Assembly (NCBI RefSeq): GCF_014200455.1
Contig: NZ_JACHBW010000010.1
Location: forward strand, 186,001-250,000
DNA from: Paraburkholderia bannensis
GTDB taxonomy: Bacteria > Pseudomonadota > Gammaproteobacteria > Burkholderiales > Burkholderiaceae
Length of the DNA stretch: 64,000 nucleotides
Direction: 5' to 3'
Position 1 is the stretch's first letter, and each line of letters begins with the position of its first letter. The position numbers and the translations under genes were made by a program. This document shows positions 8,866 through 16,464 of this stretch, one piece after another. A model generated the notes under the pieces. That model did not search any database, was not told the DNA's origin, and worked only from the letters and a program-made list of their open reading frames with translations.

Positions 8866-8977
8866 TTCGATAACCGATAAGCGAATAGCTCGAAGGCCGT
8901 GGAGGCAGGATGGCGAGTGCGGTCTAACCTCGCGGTCTCAACCCGCGGCCTCACCCGTTCGGGTCGTTTGCTTTACC

Positions 8978-10189
8978 ATGGCCGTTTGCACAGCGCAGCA
9001 AACACGGGCACGCCAGTTGGACAAGGAACATTTCGATTATCGCACGGGCATTATCGGCTCACCGTCGGAGCTGGACGCCGCCGAATGGAACACTCTGCTC
9101 GCGCGCCAGGCGCAGCCGACGCCGTTTCTGCGCCACGAATTCCTCGCGGCGCTCGACGCCGCGCGCTGCGCCACGCCCGACGCGGGCTGGGCCCCGCAAT
9201 TCGTCACGCTTACCGATGCGCGCACGGGCCGGCTGGCCGCCGCCGCGCCGGTCTACCTCAAAGGCCACTCCTACGGCGAATACGTGTTCGACTGGGCCTG
9301 GGCCGATGCCTACAAGCGCAACGGCCTGGAGTACTACCCGAAGCTGCTGTGCGCCGTGCCGTTCACGCCGGTCCAGGGCACGCGCCTGATGGCCACCGAC
9401 GAAACCGCGCATCGCCATCTGGCCGCCACGCTGCTCGCGTTCGCCGAGCAGACCGATGTGTCCTCGCTGCACGTGCTGTTTCCGACCGCGGAGGACGCGG
9501 CCGCGCTCACTGATCTGGGCATGATGCAGCGCGAAGGCGTGCAGTTTCACTGGCTCAACGACGGCTATCGCGACTTCGAGGACTTTCTCTCGACGCTCGA
9601 ACAGAAGAAGCGCAAGAACATCCGCGCCGAACGCCGCAAGGTGCGCGACGCGGGCGTGACGCTCAGGCGCATTCGCGGCGAAGACATCCGCGACGAAGAC
9701 TGGCGCTTTTTCAGCCGCTGCTACCGCCAGACCTACCGCGAGCATTTTTCGTCGCCGTATCTGAATCTGGACTTCTTCCGCATGATCGGCGCGAGCATGC
9801 CGGAGAACCTGCTGCTCGTGATCGCCGAATACGAAGGCAAGCCGATCGCCAGCTCGCTGGTGGTCTATCAGCGTGATGCCGATGGCAAAGGCGGTACGCT
9901 CTACGGCCGCTACTGGGGGGCGCTTGAACACGTGCCCTGCCTGCACTTCGAGACCGCGTACTACCAGCCGCTGGAATTCTGCATCGAGGAAAAGCTCGCC
10001 GTGTTCGAAGGCGGCGCGCAGGGCGAGCACAAGATGGCGCGCGGCTTCATGCCGACGGTCACGCGCTCCGCGCACTGGCTCGCGCATCCGGCCTTCTCGG
10101 ATGCGGTCGCGCGCTTTCTGGAAAGCGAGACCAACCAGATCCACGCGTATGTGCACGAGTTGAACGAGCACAATCCCTTCCGAAGCTGA
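8978..10189 (+). CDS. GNAT / FemAB-like N-acyltransferase (PF04339-type)
   Basis: Protein of 403 residues from the ATG at 8978; a TTG at 9017 (LDKEHFDYRTGI) is an alternative, and a longer frame from 8846 would overlap nadE's promoter. Recognisable blocks are AEWNTLLARQAQPTPFLRHEF, YLKGHSYGEYVFDWAWADAY, RKNIRAERRKV and RYWGALEHVPCLHFE, which match a widespread proteobacterial family annotated 'GNAT family N-acetyltransferase' or DUF482. The fold is related to FemAB aminoacyl transferases; the substrate is unknown. It is followed after 2 bp by the GIY-YIG gene, so the two are cotranscribed. Confidence 0.8.
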   Translation: MAVCTAQQTRARQLDKEHFDYRTGIIGSPSELDAAEWNTLLARQAQPTPFLRHEFLAALDAARCATPDAGWAPQFVTLTDARTGRLAAAAPVYLKGHSYGEYVFDWAWADAYKRNGLEYYPKLLCAVPFTPVQGTRLMATDETAHRHLAATLLAFAEQTDVSSLHVLFPTAEDAAALTDLGMMQREGVQFHWLNDGYRDFEDFLSTLEQKKRKNIRAERRKVRDAGVTLRRIRGEDIRDEDWRFFSRCYRQTYREHFSSPYLNLDFFRMIGASMPENLLLVIAEYEGKPIASSLVVYQRDADGKGGTLYGRYWGALEHVPCLHFETAYYQPLEFCIEEKLAVFEGGAQGEHKMARGFMPTVTRSAHWLAHPAFSDAVARFLESETNQIHAYVHELNEHNPFRS

Positions 10190-10191
10190 TC

Positions 10192-10545
10192 ATGGCGTGG
10201 TTTCTCTACCTGCTCGAATGCGCCGACGGCAGCGTCTACACGGGCATTGCCATCGACGTGCAAGCGCGCTTCGCCCAGCACGTCAACGGCACGGGCGCGC
10301 GCTACACGCGTGCGCGCAAGCCGGTGCAGGTGCTTGCGCAATTCGAGTTCGCCAACCGCTCCAGCGCATCGAGCGCCGAATATTGGGTCAAGCGACTGAA
10401 GCCGACCGAAAAGCGCGCGCTCGCTTTGGGCGAGCGCTCGATCGATTCGGTGCTGCCGGTGCAGCCCGAGCCGCCGGAGCCGCCGGAGCCTGCCGAACCG
10501 GCAGAATCCGCGGAATCGGTCGAAAGCGCCGAACCCGAAGCATAA
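10192..10545 (+). CDS. GIY-YIG nuclease family protein with low-complexity tail
   Basis: Small protein of 117 residues. The first 85 form a UvrC-type GIY-YIG domain of the YhbQ/SLX1-like class: FLYLLECADGSVYTGIAID has the paired motif as VYTGI, followed by RYTRARKPVQVLAQFEF and EYWVKRLKPTEKRAL. The last 30 residues are an acidic repeat of EPPEPPEPAEPAESAESVES type that is not part of the nuclease fold and is encoded by GC-rich simple sequence. A DNA repair or processing role is assumed from family only. It is translationally close to the upstream acyltransferase gene and ends right at a terminator. Confidence 0.85.
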   Translation: MAWFLYLLECADGSVYTGIAIDVQARFAQHVNGTGARYTRARKPVQVLAQFEFANRSSASSAEYWVKRLKPTEKRALALGERSIDSVLPVQPEPPEPPEPAEPAESAESVESAEPEA

Positions 10546-10581
10546 AAAAACCGCACGGCCTTGCGGCCCGTGCGGTTTTTT
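10544..10581. terminator. Bidirectional terminator, GIY-YIG / ppa
   Basis: A-tract, stem CCGCACGG-CC / GG-C-CCGTGCGG with loop TTGC, and T-tract TTTTTT. It starts inside the stop codon of the GIY-YIG gene and serves both convergent genes. Confidence 0.9.
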
Positions 10582-10637
10582 CCCGGCGAAATTCGCAGCG
10601 AATTTCGCGGACGGCAGGAACGCTTACGCAGGAACGA

Positions 10638-11165
10638 TTACTTCTGCGCGTTCGCGAAGCCTTCCGTGATTTCCTTGTGAGCGGCTTCGATGCCTGCCCA
10701 GCCGTCGACCTTGACCCACTTGCCCTTTTCGAGCGCCTTGTATTGCTCGAAGAAGTGCTTGATCTGGTCCTTCAGGTACTCGGGCACGTCGTCCAGCGAC
10801 TTGATGTTGGCCGTCATCGGGCAAACCTTGTCGTGCGGGACGGCGATCAGCTTGGCGTCGACGCCCGACTCGTCGGTCATCTGCAGCATGCCGAGGGCGC
10901 GCGAACGCACCACCGAGCCGGCCAGCAGCGGGAACGGCGTGATCACGAGGACGTCGACCGGATCGCCGTCGCCCGACAGCGTCTGCGGGATGAAACCGTA
11001 GTTGACCGGGTAGCGCATGCCGGTGCCGACGAAACGGTCGACGACGAGCACGCCCATTTCCTTGTCGGCTTCGTACTTGACCGGGTCGCTTTGCGCCGGA
11101 ATCTCGATGATGACGTTGAAGTCTTGCGGCAGATCCTTGCCGGCGGGCACGTTTGCGAAGCTCAT
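10638..11165 (-). CDS. ppa: Inorganic pyrophosphatase
   Basis: Soluble family I pyrophosphatase of 175 residues that hydrolyses PPi and so drives biosynthetic reactions. The start at 11165 gives MSFANVPAGKDLPQDFNVII, the normal N-terminus; the longer open frame to 11492 is spurious. Key features are IIEIPAQSDPVKYE, the signature DGDPVDVLV with three metal-binding aspartates, and KWVKVDGWAG. All core active-site blocks seem intact. It is monocistronic, convergent with the GIY-YIG gene. Confidence 0.96.
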   Translation of the reverse strand: MSFANVPAGKDLPQDFNVIIEIPAQSDPVKYEADKEMGVLVVDRFVGTGMRYPVNYGFIPQTLSGDGDPVDVLVITPFPLLAGSVVRSRALGMLQMTDESGVDAKLIAVPHDKVCPMTANIKSLDDVPEYLKDQIKHFFEQYKALEKGKWVKVDGWAGIEAAHKEITEGFANAQK

Positions 11166-11479
11166 GAGCGCTCTCAGTTGAAAAGGGAAAAAAGCGACGG
11201 TTGCACGGCACGGCGGCGCACGCGAGGCAGACCACGCGGGGCGCGCCGGCGCGAAACCGGACGTTCGAGGTTGTCGGGCATTATAGCCAATCTGGCAAGC
11301 CGTCCAGGACGAACCCTGAGGCGGCCCGCAGCATTCCATCGCGCGGAGGGGCGGCCCGGATGAAGCGTCTACTGAATTCCCGTGCGCCGCCGCTGCGAAT
11401 GGCGCGATAATGCCCTGGCTGTCTGCTTTTTCCTTCTGTCCCGTCCAGCGTTTCACTCCCTGACCAGCGAGGCGCATGC
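11166..11479. other. 314-bp divergent spacer, ppa / aldehyde dehydrogenase
   Basis: The region should hold back-to-back promoters for ppa (leftward) and the dehydrogenase gene (rightward). I see no reliable -35/-10 pair and no regulator gene for the catabolic cluster within it. Confidence 0.3.
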
Positions 11480-12919
11480 ATGGAAGCAGCAAAGCATTTC
11501 ATCGGCGGCGAGTGGTGCCCGCCCGCCAGCGGCGAGACGATTGCCGCGCTCGATCCCTCCACCGGCCAAGCTTTCGCCCAGCTCGCGCGCGGCAATGCGG
11601 CCGACATCGACGCCGCCGTCACAGCCGCGCGCCGTGCCTTCGAAGGCCCCTGGGGCGCTCTGTCCCCCGCCGAACGCGGCCGCCTGCTATTCACGCTCGC
11701 GGGTCTGGTCACGCGCGATCAGGAAGCACTCGCACAACTCGAAGCCCAGGACACCGGCAAGCCCCTCAAGCAGGCCCGCGCCGACGTCGCCGCGCTGGCG
11801 CGCTACTTCGAGTTCTATGCGGGCGCCGCCGACAAGCTGCACGGCCAGACGCTGCCCTACCAGCCCGGCTACACGGTGCTCACGATCCGCGAACCGCACG
11901 GCGTCACCGGACACATCGTGCCGTGGAACTATCCGATGCAGATCTTCGGGCGCAGCGTGGGCGCGGCGCTCGCGACGGGCAACGCCTGCGTGGTCAAGCC
12001 CGCCGAGGATGCCTGCGTCTCGCTGCTGCACGTCGCGGCGCTTGCGCGCGAGGCGGGCCTGCCGCCGGGCGCGCTCAACATCGTCACGGGACTCGGTCAG
12101 GAAGCGGGCGCGGCGCTCGCCGCGCATCCCGGCATCGACCACATTTCGTTCACCGGCTCGCCGCTCACCGGCAAGCTGGTCGCGCGAATGGCCGCTGAGC
12201 ATCACGTTCCGGTGACGCTCGAACTGGGCGGCAAGTCGCCTCAAATCGTCTTCGCCGATGCCGATTTCGACGCGGCGCTCCCCGTGCTGGTCGCCGCGAT
12301 CGTGCAGAACGCAGGGCAGACCTGCTCAGCGGGCAGCCGGGTGCTGATCGAGCGCGGCGCGTACGAACCGCTGCTCGACCGGCTGGCGGCGGCGTTCGAC
12401 GCGTTGCGTGTCGGGCCGCCCGGGGCCGATCTCGACTGCGGCCCGCTCATCAGCGAAAAACAGCGCCGCCGCGTGCGCGATTTCCTCGACGAGGCGCAGG
12501 GCGAACGCATCGCCGTGGTCGCGCGCGGCAAGCTCGATGCCCGCGCGAGCGAGCACGGTTTCTACGAAGTCCCGGCGCTGTTGCGCGACGTGCCGCCGCA
12601 AAGCCGCCTGGCTCAGGAAGAAGTGTTCGGGCCGGTGCTCGCCGCCATGCCCTTCGACGACGAAAGCGAGGCGCTGGCGCTTGCCAACGGCACGCCTTAC
12701 GGGCTGGTGGCCGGTATCTGGACGCGCGACGGCGCGCGCCAGATGCGCCTCGCGCGACGCGTGCGCGCGGGCCAGGTGTTCGTCAACAACTACGGCGCGG
12801 GCGGCGGGGTCGAACTGCCGTTCGGCGGCACCCGCCAGTCGGGCCACGGCCGTGAGAAGGGCTTCGAAGCGCTTTACGGCTTCACCGTGCTCAAGACGAT
12901 CGCGATCCGCCACGGCTAG
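11480..12919 (+). CDS. Aldehyde dehydrogenase family protein
   Basis: NAD(P)-dependent oxidoreductase of 479 residues that oxidises an aldehyde to the acid. The catalytic Cys is about residue 282 in NAGQTCSAGSRV and the general-base Glu about 248 in TLELGGKSP. The cofactor loop is FTGSPLTGK and the conserved Asn is in VPWNYPMQIF. The closest described types are betaine/gamma-aminobutyraldehyde-like dehydrogenases, but the substrate is not fixed by motifs. An SDR gene follows after 37 bp and an MFS carrier 149 bp later, so a short catabolic operon is likely. Confidence 0.93.
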   Translation: MEAAKHFIGGEWCPPASGETIAALDPSTGQAFAQLARGNAADIDAAVTAARRAFEGPWGALSPAERGRLLFTLAGLVTRDQEALAQLEAQDTGKPLKQARADVAALARYFEFYAGAADKLHGQTLPYQPGYTVLTIREPHGVTGHIVPWNYPMQIFGRSVGAALATGNACVVKPAEDACVSLLHVAALAREAGLPPGALNIVTGLGQEAGAALAAHPGIDHISFTGSPLTGKLVARMAAEHHVPVTLELGGKSPQIVFADADFDAALPVLVAAIVQNAGQTCSAGSRVLIERGAYEPLLDRLAAAFDALRVGPPGADLDCGPLISEKQRRRVRDFLDEAQGERIAVVARGKLDARASEHGFYEVPALLRDVPPQSRLAQEEVFGPVLAAMPFDDESEALALANGTPYGLVAGIWTRDGARQMRLARRVRAGQVFVNNYGAGGGVELPFGGTRQSGHGREKGFEALYGFTVLKTIAIRHG

Positions 12920-12956
12920 TCACATCGCCCATCGACCTCACAAGAACGGAGACACC

Positions 12957-13715
12957 ATGCGACTCAAAGGCAAGACGGCCGTGGTCACGGGCGCGGGCTC
13001 GGGCTTCGGCGAAGGCATCGCCAAAACCTTCGCGCGCGAGGGCGCGAACCTCGTTATCAACGATCTCCATGTCGAGGCCGCGCAGCGCGTGGCCAGCGAA
13101 ATCGCGCTCGCGGGCGGCAAGGCCATCGCCGTGCAGGGCGACATCACGCGCGAGGCCGACTGGCACGCCCTGCGCAAAGCCGCCGTCGACGACTTCGGCG
13201 GCGTGGACATCGTCGTCAACAACGCAGGCACCACGCATCGCAACAAGCCCGTGATGGAGGTGAGCGAAGCCGAATTCGACCGCGTCTACGCCGTCAACGT
13301 GAAGGGCCTTTACTGGAGCGTGCGCGCGTTCGTGCCGCATTTTCGCGAGCGCGGCGGCGGCGCGTTCGTCAATATCGCTTCGACTGCCGGCATCCGGCCG
13401 CGGCCTGGACTCGTCTGGTACAACGGCAGCAAGGGCGCGATGATCGTCGCCAGCAAGGCGCTGGCCGCCGAACTTGGCCCCGACCGCATCCGCGTGAACT
13501 GCGTGAATCCCGTGATCGGCGATACGGGCTTGACCGCCGAATTCATGGGCGTGCCCGATACGCCCGAGAACCGTCAGCGCTTTATCGCCACGATCCCGCT
13601 CGGGCGCTTTTCCACGCCACAGGATGTGGCCAACGCCTGCCTCTATCTGGCGTCCGACGAAGCGTCGTTCATCACAGGAACCTGCGTGGAAGTGGATGGC
13701 GGGCGCTGCGTTTAG
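12957..13715 (+). CDS. SDR family oxidoreductase
   Basis: Short-chain dehydrogenase of 252 residues, start ATG at 12957 after GGAGACACC. The classical SDR features are complete: cofactor loop TGAGSGFGEGIA near residue 12, NNAG near 88, catalytic Ser in VNIASTAG and YxxxK in WYNGSKGAM. It looks like a 3-oxoacyl-ACP reductase/glucose-dehydrogenase-like SDR with NAD(P) specificity; the acidic residue in 'NDLHVEAA' after the second strand favours NAD. It lies directly after the aldehyde dehydrogenase and may oxidise the preceding alcohol or hydroxy-acid in the same pathway. Confidence 0.92.
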   Translation: MRLKGKTAVVTGAGSGFGEGIAKTFAREGANLVINDLHVEAAQRVASEIALAGGKAIAVQGDITREADWHALRKAAVDDFGGVDIVVNNAGTTHRNKPVMEVSEAEFDRVYAVNVKGLYWSVRAFVPHFRERGGGAFVNIASTAGIRPRPGLVWYNGSKGAMIVASKALAAELGPDRIRVNCVNPVIGDTGLTAEFMGVPDTPENRQRFIATIPLGRFSTPQDVANACLYLASDEASFITGTCVEVDGGRCV

Positions 13716-13864
13716 CCTCCACCTAAGTCATTGACGCATTGGTGTTTTCCCGCGCCGCCTGGGCCTGGCGGCGCGTATAGAATGGTCGTGCTTTGTCCAC
13801 GAATAGCCGCCATAACAAGACGGCACTACCAGCGGAGCGCATCCAGGGCCCGCACGGAGACACC

Positions 13865-15184
13865 ATGGCCAGTCCAGCGAATCACCTGCCGCATGCGGGC
13901 GCGGGCGCGCCCCTGCCCGCCTTCGAGGAAGCCACTTACCGCAAGGTCGCGTGGCGTCTGATCCCCCTTCTGATGCTCTGCTATGTGGTCGCCTATCTGG
14001 ACCGCGTGAACGTGGGCTTCGCCAAGTTGCAGATGAGCACGGCGCTCGGACTCTCCGATGCGGTTTATGGATTCGGCGCAGGTATTTTCTTCATCGGCTA
14101 CTTTTTATTCGAAGTGCCAAGCAATGTGATCCTGCATCGCGTGGGCGCGCGCGTGTGGATCGCGCGCATCATGGTCACGTGGGGACTCGTGTCGATCTTC
14201 ACGATGTTCGTCACCACGCCCACCATGTTCTACGTGATGCGCTTTCTGCTCGGCCTGTGCGAAGCGGGCTTCTTCCCCGGCATCATTCTTTACCTCACGT
14301 ACTGGTATCCGGCGCACCGGCGCGGGCGCATGACGACGTGGTTCATGACGGCCATCGCGCTGTCGGGCGTGATCGGCGGGCCGGTGTCGGGCTGGATTCT
14401 CAAGTCCTTCGACGGCGCGCACGGCTGGCAGGGCTGGCAGTGGCTGTTCCTGCTCGAAGGGCTGCCTTCGGTGATCGTCGGCGTGCTGGTGTTTTTCGTA
14501 CTGGACGACCGCATCGGCAACGCCAAATGGCTCACACCCGAGGAGCGCGCGCTGCTCGAACGCAATATCGCCGCCGAAGACGCCACCAAGGAAGACCTGC
14601 CGCTCTCGACGGTGCTCACCAGCCCGCGCGTGCTGCTGATGAGCCTCACCTACTTCTCGTTCGTGATGGGGCTTTACGGCGTGAGCTTCTGGCTGCCGAC
14701 CATCATCAAGGCGACGGGCGTGAAGGATGCACTCGCCATTGGCCTGCTATCGGCGATTCCGTTCGCGGCGGCGGTGTTCGGCATGGTGCTGGTTGCACGC
14801 AGCGCCGACAGCCTGCGCGAGCGCCGCTGGCATATCGCGATTCCGGCTGCGATCGGCGCGCTCGGTCTGGTGCTCTCGGTGGCGTGGGCGCACGACACCG
14901 TGCTGGCAATGGCGGCGCTCACGCTGGCAACCTTCGGCATCCTCACGACCTTGCCGCTGTTCTGGAGCCTGCCCACCGCGTGGCTCGCGGGCACGGGCGC
15001 GGCGGCGGGCATCGCGCTGATCAATTCGATCGGCAATCTGGCGGGATTTTTGAGTCCCTACGCGGTGGGCTGGCTCAAGCAGGCCACCTCGGCGAACGAC
15101 TCGGGCATGTACCTGCTCGCGGCGTGCATGATACTCGGCGGGTTTCTGGCGCTTTGCGCGCCTGCAAAGCTTGTGAATCGCTGA
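13865..15184 (+). CDS. MFS transporter, anion:cation symporter (ACS) family
   Basis: Inner-membrane carrier of 439 residues from the ATG at 13865, chosen for the GGAGA site at 13856. A frame from TTG 13793 is longer but lacks a ribosome site. Twelve hydrophobic segments are expected from the pattern. The first loop DRVNVGFAKLQM and GFFPGIILYLTYWYPAHRRGRM are hallmarks of the ACS group, which carries organic anions such as tartrate, phthalate, glucarate or 4-hydroxyphenylacetate. It probably imports the substrate of the dehydrogenases upstream. A terminator lies 24 bp past the stop. Confidence 0.92.
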   Translation: MASPANHLPHAGAGAPLPAFEEATYRKVAWRLIPLLMLCYVVAYLDRVNVGFAKLQMSTALGLSDAVYGFGAGIFFIGYFLFEVPSNVILHRVGARVWIARIMVTWGLVSIFTMFVTTPTMFYVMRFLLGLCEAGFFPGIILYLTYWYPAHRRGRMTTWFMTAIALSGVIGGPVSGWILKSFDGAHGWQGWQWLFLLEGLPSVIVGVLVFFVLDDRIGNAKWLTPEERALLERNIAAEDATKEDLPLSTVLTSPRVLLMSLTYFSFVMGLYGVSFWLPTIIKATGVKDALAIGLLSAIPFAAAVFGMVLVARSADSLRERRWHIAIPAAIGALGLVLSVAWAHDTVLAMAALTLATFGILTTLPLFWSLPTAWLAGTGAAAGIALINSIGNLAGFLSPYAVGWLKQATSANDSGMYLLAACMILGGFLALCAPAKLVNR

Positions 15185-15208
15185 TACGACCGCCCCTCTC
15201 GCGCAACG

Positions 15209-15236
15209 AAAAAGGCCGCTGGAAAGCGGCCTTTTT
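15209..15236. terminator. Bidirectional terminator, MFS / hemY
   Basis: Perfect stem AAAAAGGCCGCT / AGCGGCCTTTTT with loop GGAA, between convergent genes. Confidence 0.93.
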
Positions 15237-15262
15237 GCATCACGATACGATCGAACCAGGCC

Positions 15263-16462
15263 TTAAACCACGTTCATCGCCAGCGCGCTTTCGCGATAGT
15301 GCGCCGCGGCCTTGCCGGCATCGCCAAGCTCTTCATGCAGACGCGCGAGCGCGCGATGCGAGCGGATCTTGAGCGGCTCGTTATGGCCCGCGTTGGCCGA
15401 TTTGAGCGCCGCTTCGAGGAACGACTGCGCCTTGCCCCACAACTGCTGCTTCAGGCACAAACGGCCCAGCGCGAACAGCAGGTCGCCGTCCTCGGGACGA
15501 TCCTTGCGCCAGGCTTCGGCTTTCTGGATCAGCGGCAAGGCATCGTCGCCAGCGGTATCCGGATAGCGTCGCAGCAGACGTGCATCCCAGTTCTGCGCCA
15601 GCGCTTCCTCGACGATCTTGCGAGCGTCGTTCTGGCGTTCCAGCGCGATCAGCAGTTCAGCAGCGCAATCGGCCAGACGCGGCGAATGGCGCTCGACCGG
15701 CGTGAGCGCGTGCCACAGTTCGAGCAAGGCATCGGCGTTATGACGGCGATCGCGCAGCAGGTTTTCCGCCGCCAGCTGACGCAGGCGCACCGCCACGGCC
15801 GGATGCAGCGCCTCGCGCTTTTCCAGCGTCTTGACGAGCTTCAGCACTTCGCCCCAGTTCTTGAGCTGCTGCTGCGCACGCAGCGCGATCTGCTGCGCGT
15901 GGATGCGGCGGCCGCCCTGGGTGCGCATTTCGGTGAGCGCGGCAAGCGCCCCGTCGGCGTCGCGGCCATCGGCGCGCATGTCGGCGGTGGCCATCAGGCG
16001 CGCTTCCTGAAGCTCGGGATCTTCAACCTGCGTGAGCCATTCGTCGCGGCGCGCGTACTCGTGCAGACGATGCGCGGCATTCGCGGCGATCAGGCCGGCC
16101 GCCCCCTTGTTTTTCTCGTCGACGAGCGAATCGCGCGCGGCTTTCTCCGCGCGCGAGAAACGGCCCGCATAGAGATTGCTCACCGCGTCGCGCAACGCCG
16201 AATTCGCCTTTTCCTTGCGTGCGCGCGCACGATACGCGGCCACGCGGCGCGGCATCGTCACGACATTGCGCGCGAAACGCAGGATGGCGTAGAGCAGCAA
16301 AAACGCCACGACGATGCCGACCACGAACAGGTTCAGCGAGACATCGACGCGATACGGCGGATAGACGAACAGCACCTGCCCCGCGTCGAAGCGCCCCACC
16401 GTTGCGAGCGCGACAGCGACCGCGAAAAGGAGCGCGAGCCAGAGAAGTCCACGGATCGCCAT
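15263..16462 (-). CDS. hemY: Haem biosynthesis protein HemY
   Basis: Membrane protein of 399 residues. Two N-terminal helices (MAIRGLLWLALLFAVAVALA and about residues 43-62, LNLFVVGIVVAFLLLYAILR) are followed by a HemY_N domain and TPR-like helical repeats to the C-terminus. HemY of this proteobacterial type is not protoporphyrinogen oxidase; it is an inner-membrane protein that supports late haem synthesis. It is the last gene of hemC-hemDX-hemY, 2 bp after hemDX. Confidence 0.92.
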   Translation of the reverse strand: MAIRGLLWLALLFAVAVALATVGRFDAGQVLFVYPPYRVDVSLNLFVVGIVVAFLLLYAILRFARNVVTMPRRVAAYRARARKEKANSALRDAVSNLYAGRFSRAEKAARDSLVDEKNKGAAGLIAANAAHRLHEYARRDEWLTQVEDPELQEARLMATADMRADGRDADGALAALTEMRTQGGRRIHAQQIALRAQQQLKNWGEVLKLVKTLEKREALHPAVAVRLRQLAAENLLRDRRHNADALLELWHALTPVERHSPRLADCAAELLIALERQNDARKIVEEALAQNWDARLLRRYPDTAGDDALPLIQKAEAWRKDRPEDGDLLFALGRLCLKQQLWGKAQSFLEAALKSANAGHNEPLKIRSHRALARLHEELGDAGKAAAHYRESALAMNVV

Positions 16463-16464
16463 GC

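Noticed and set aside
15263..16462. HemY as protoporphyrinogen oxidase
   Set aside because: That name belongs to a Gram-positive flavoenzyme; this protein has two N-terminal helices and TPR-like repeats and no FAD motif.
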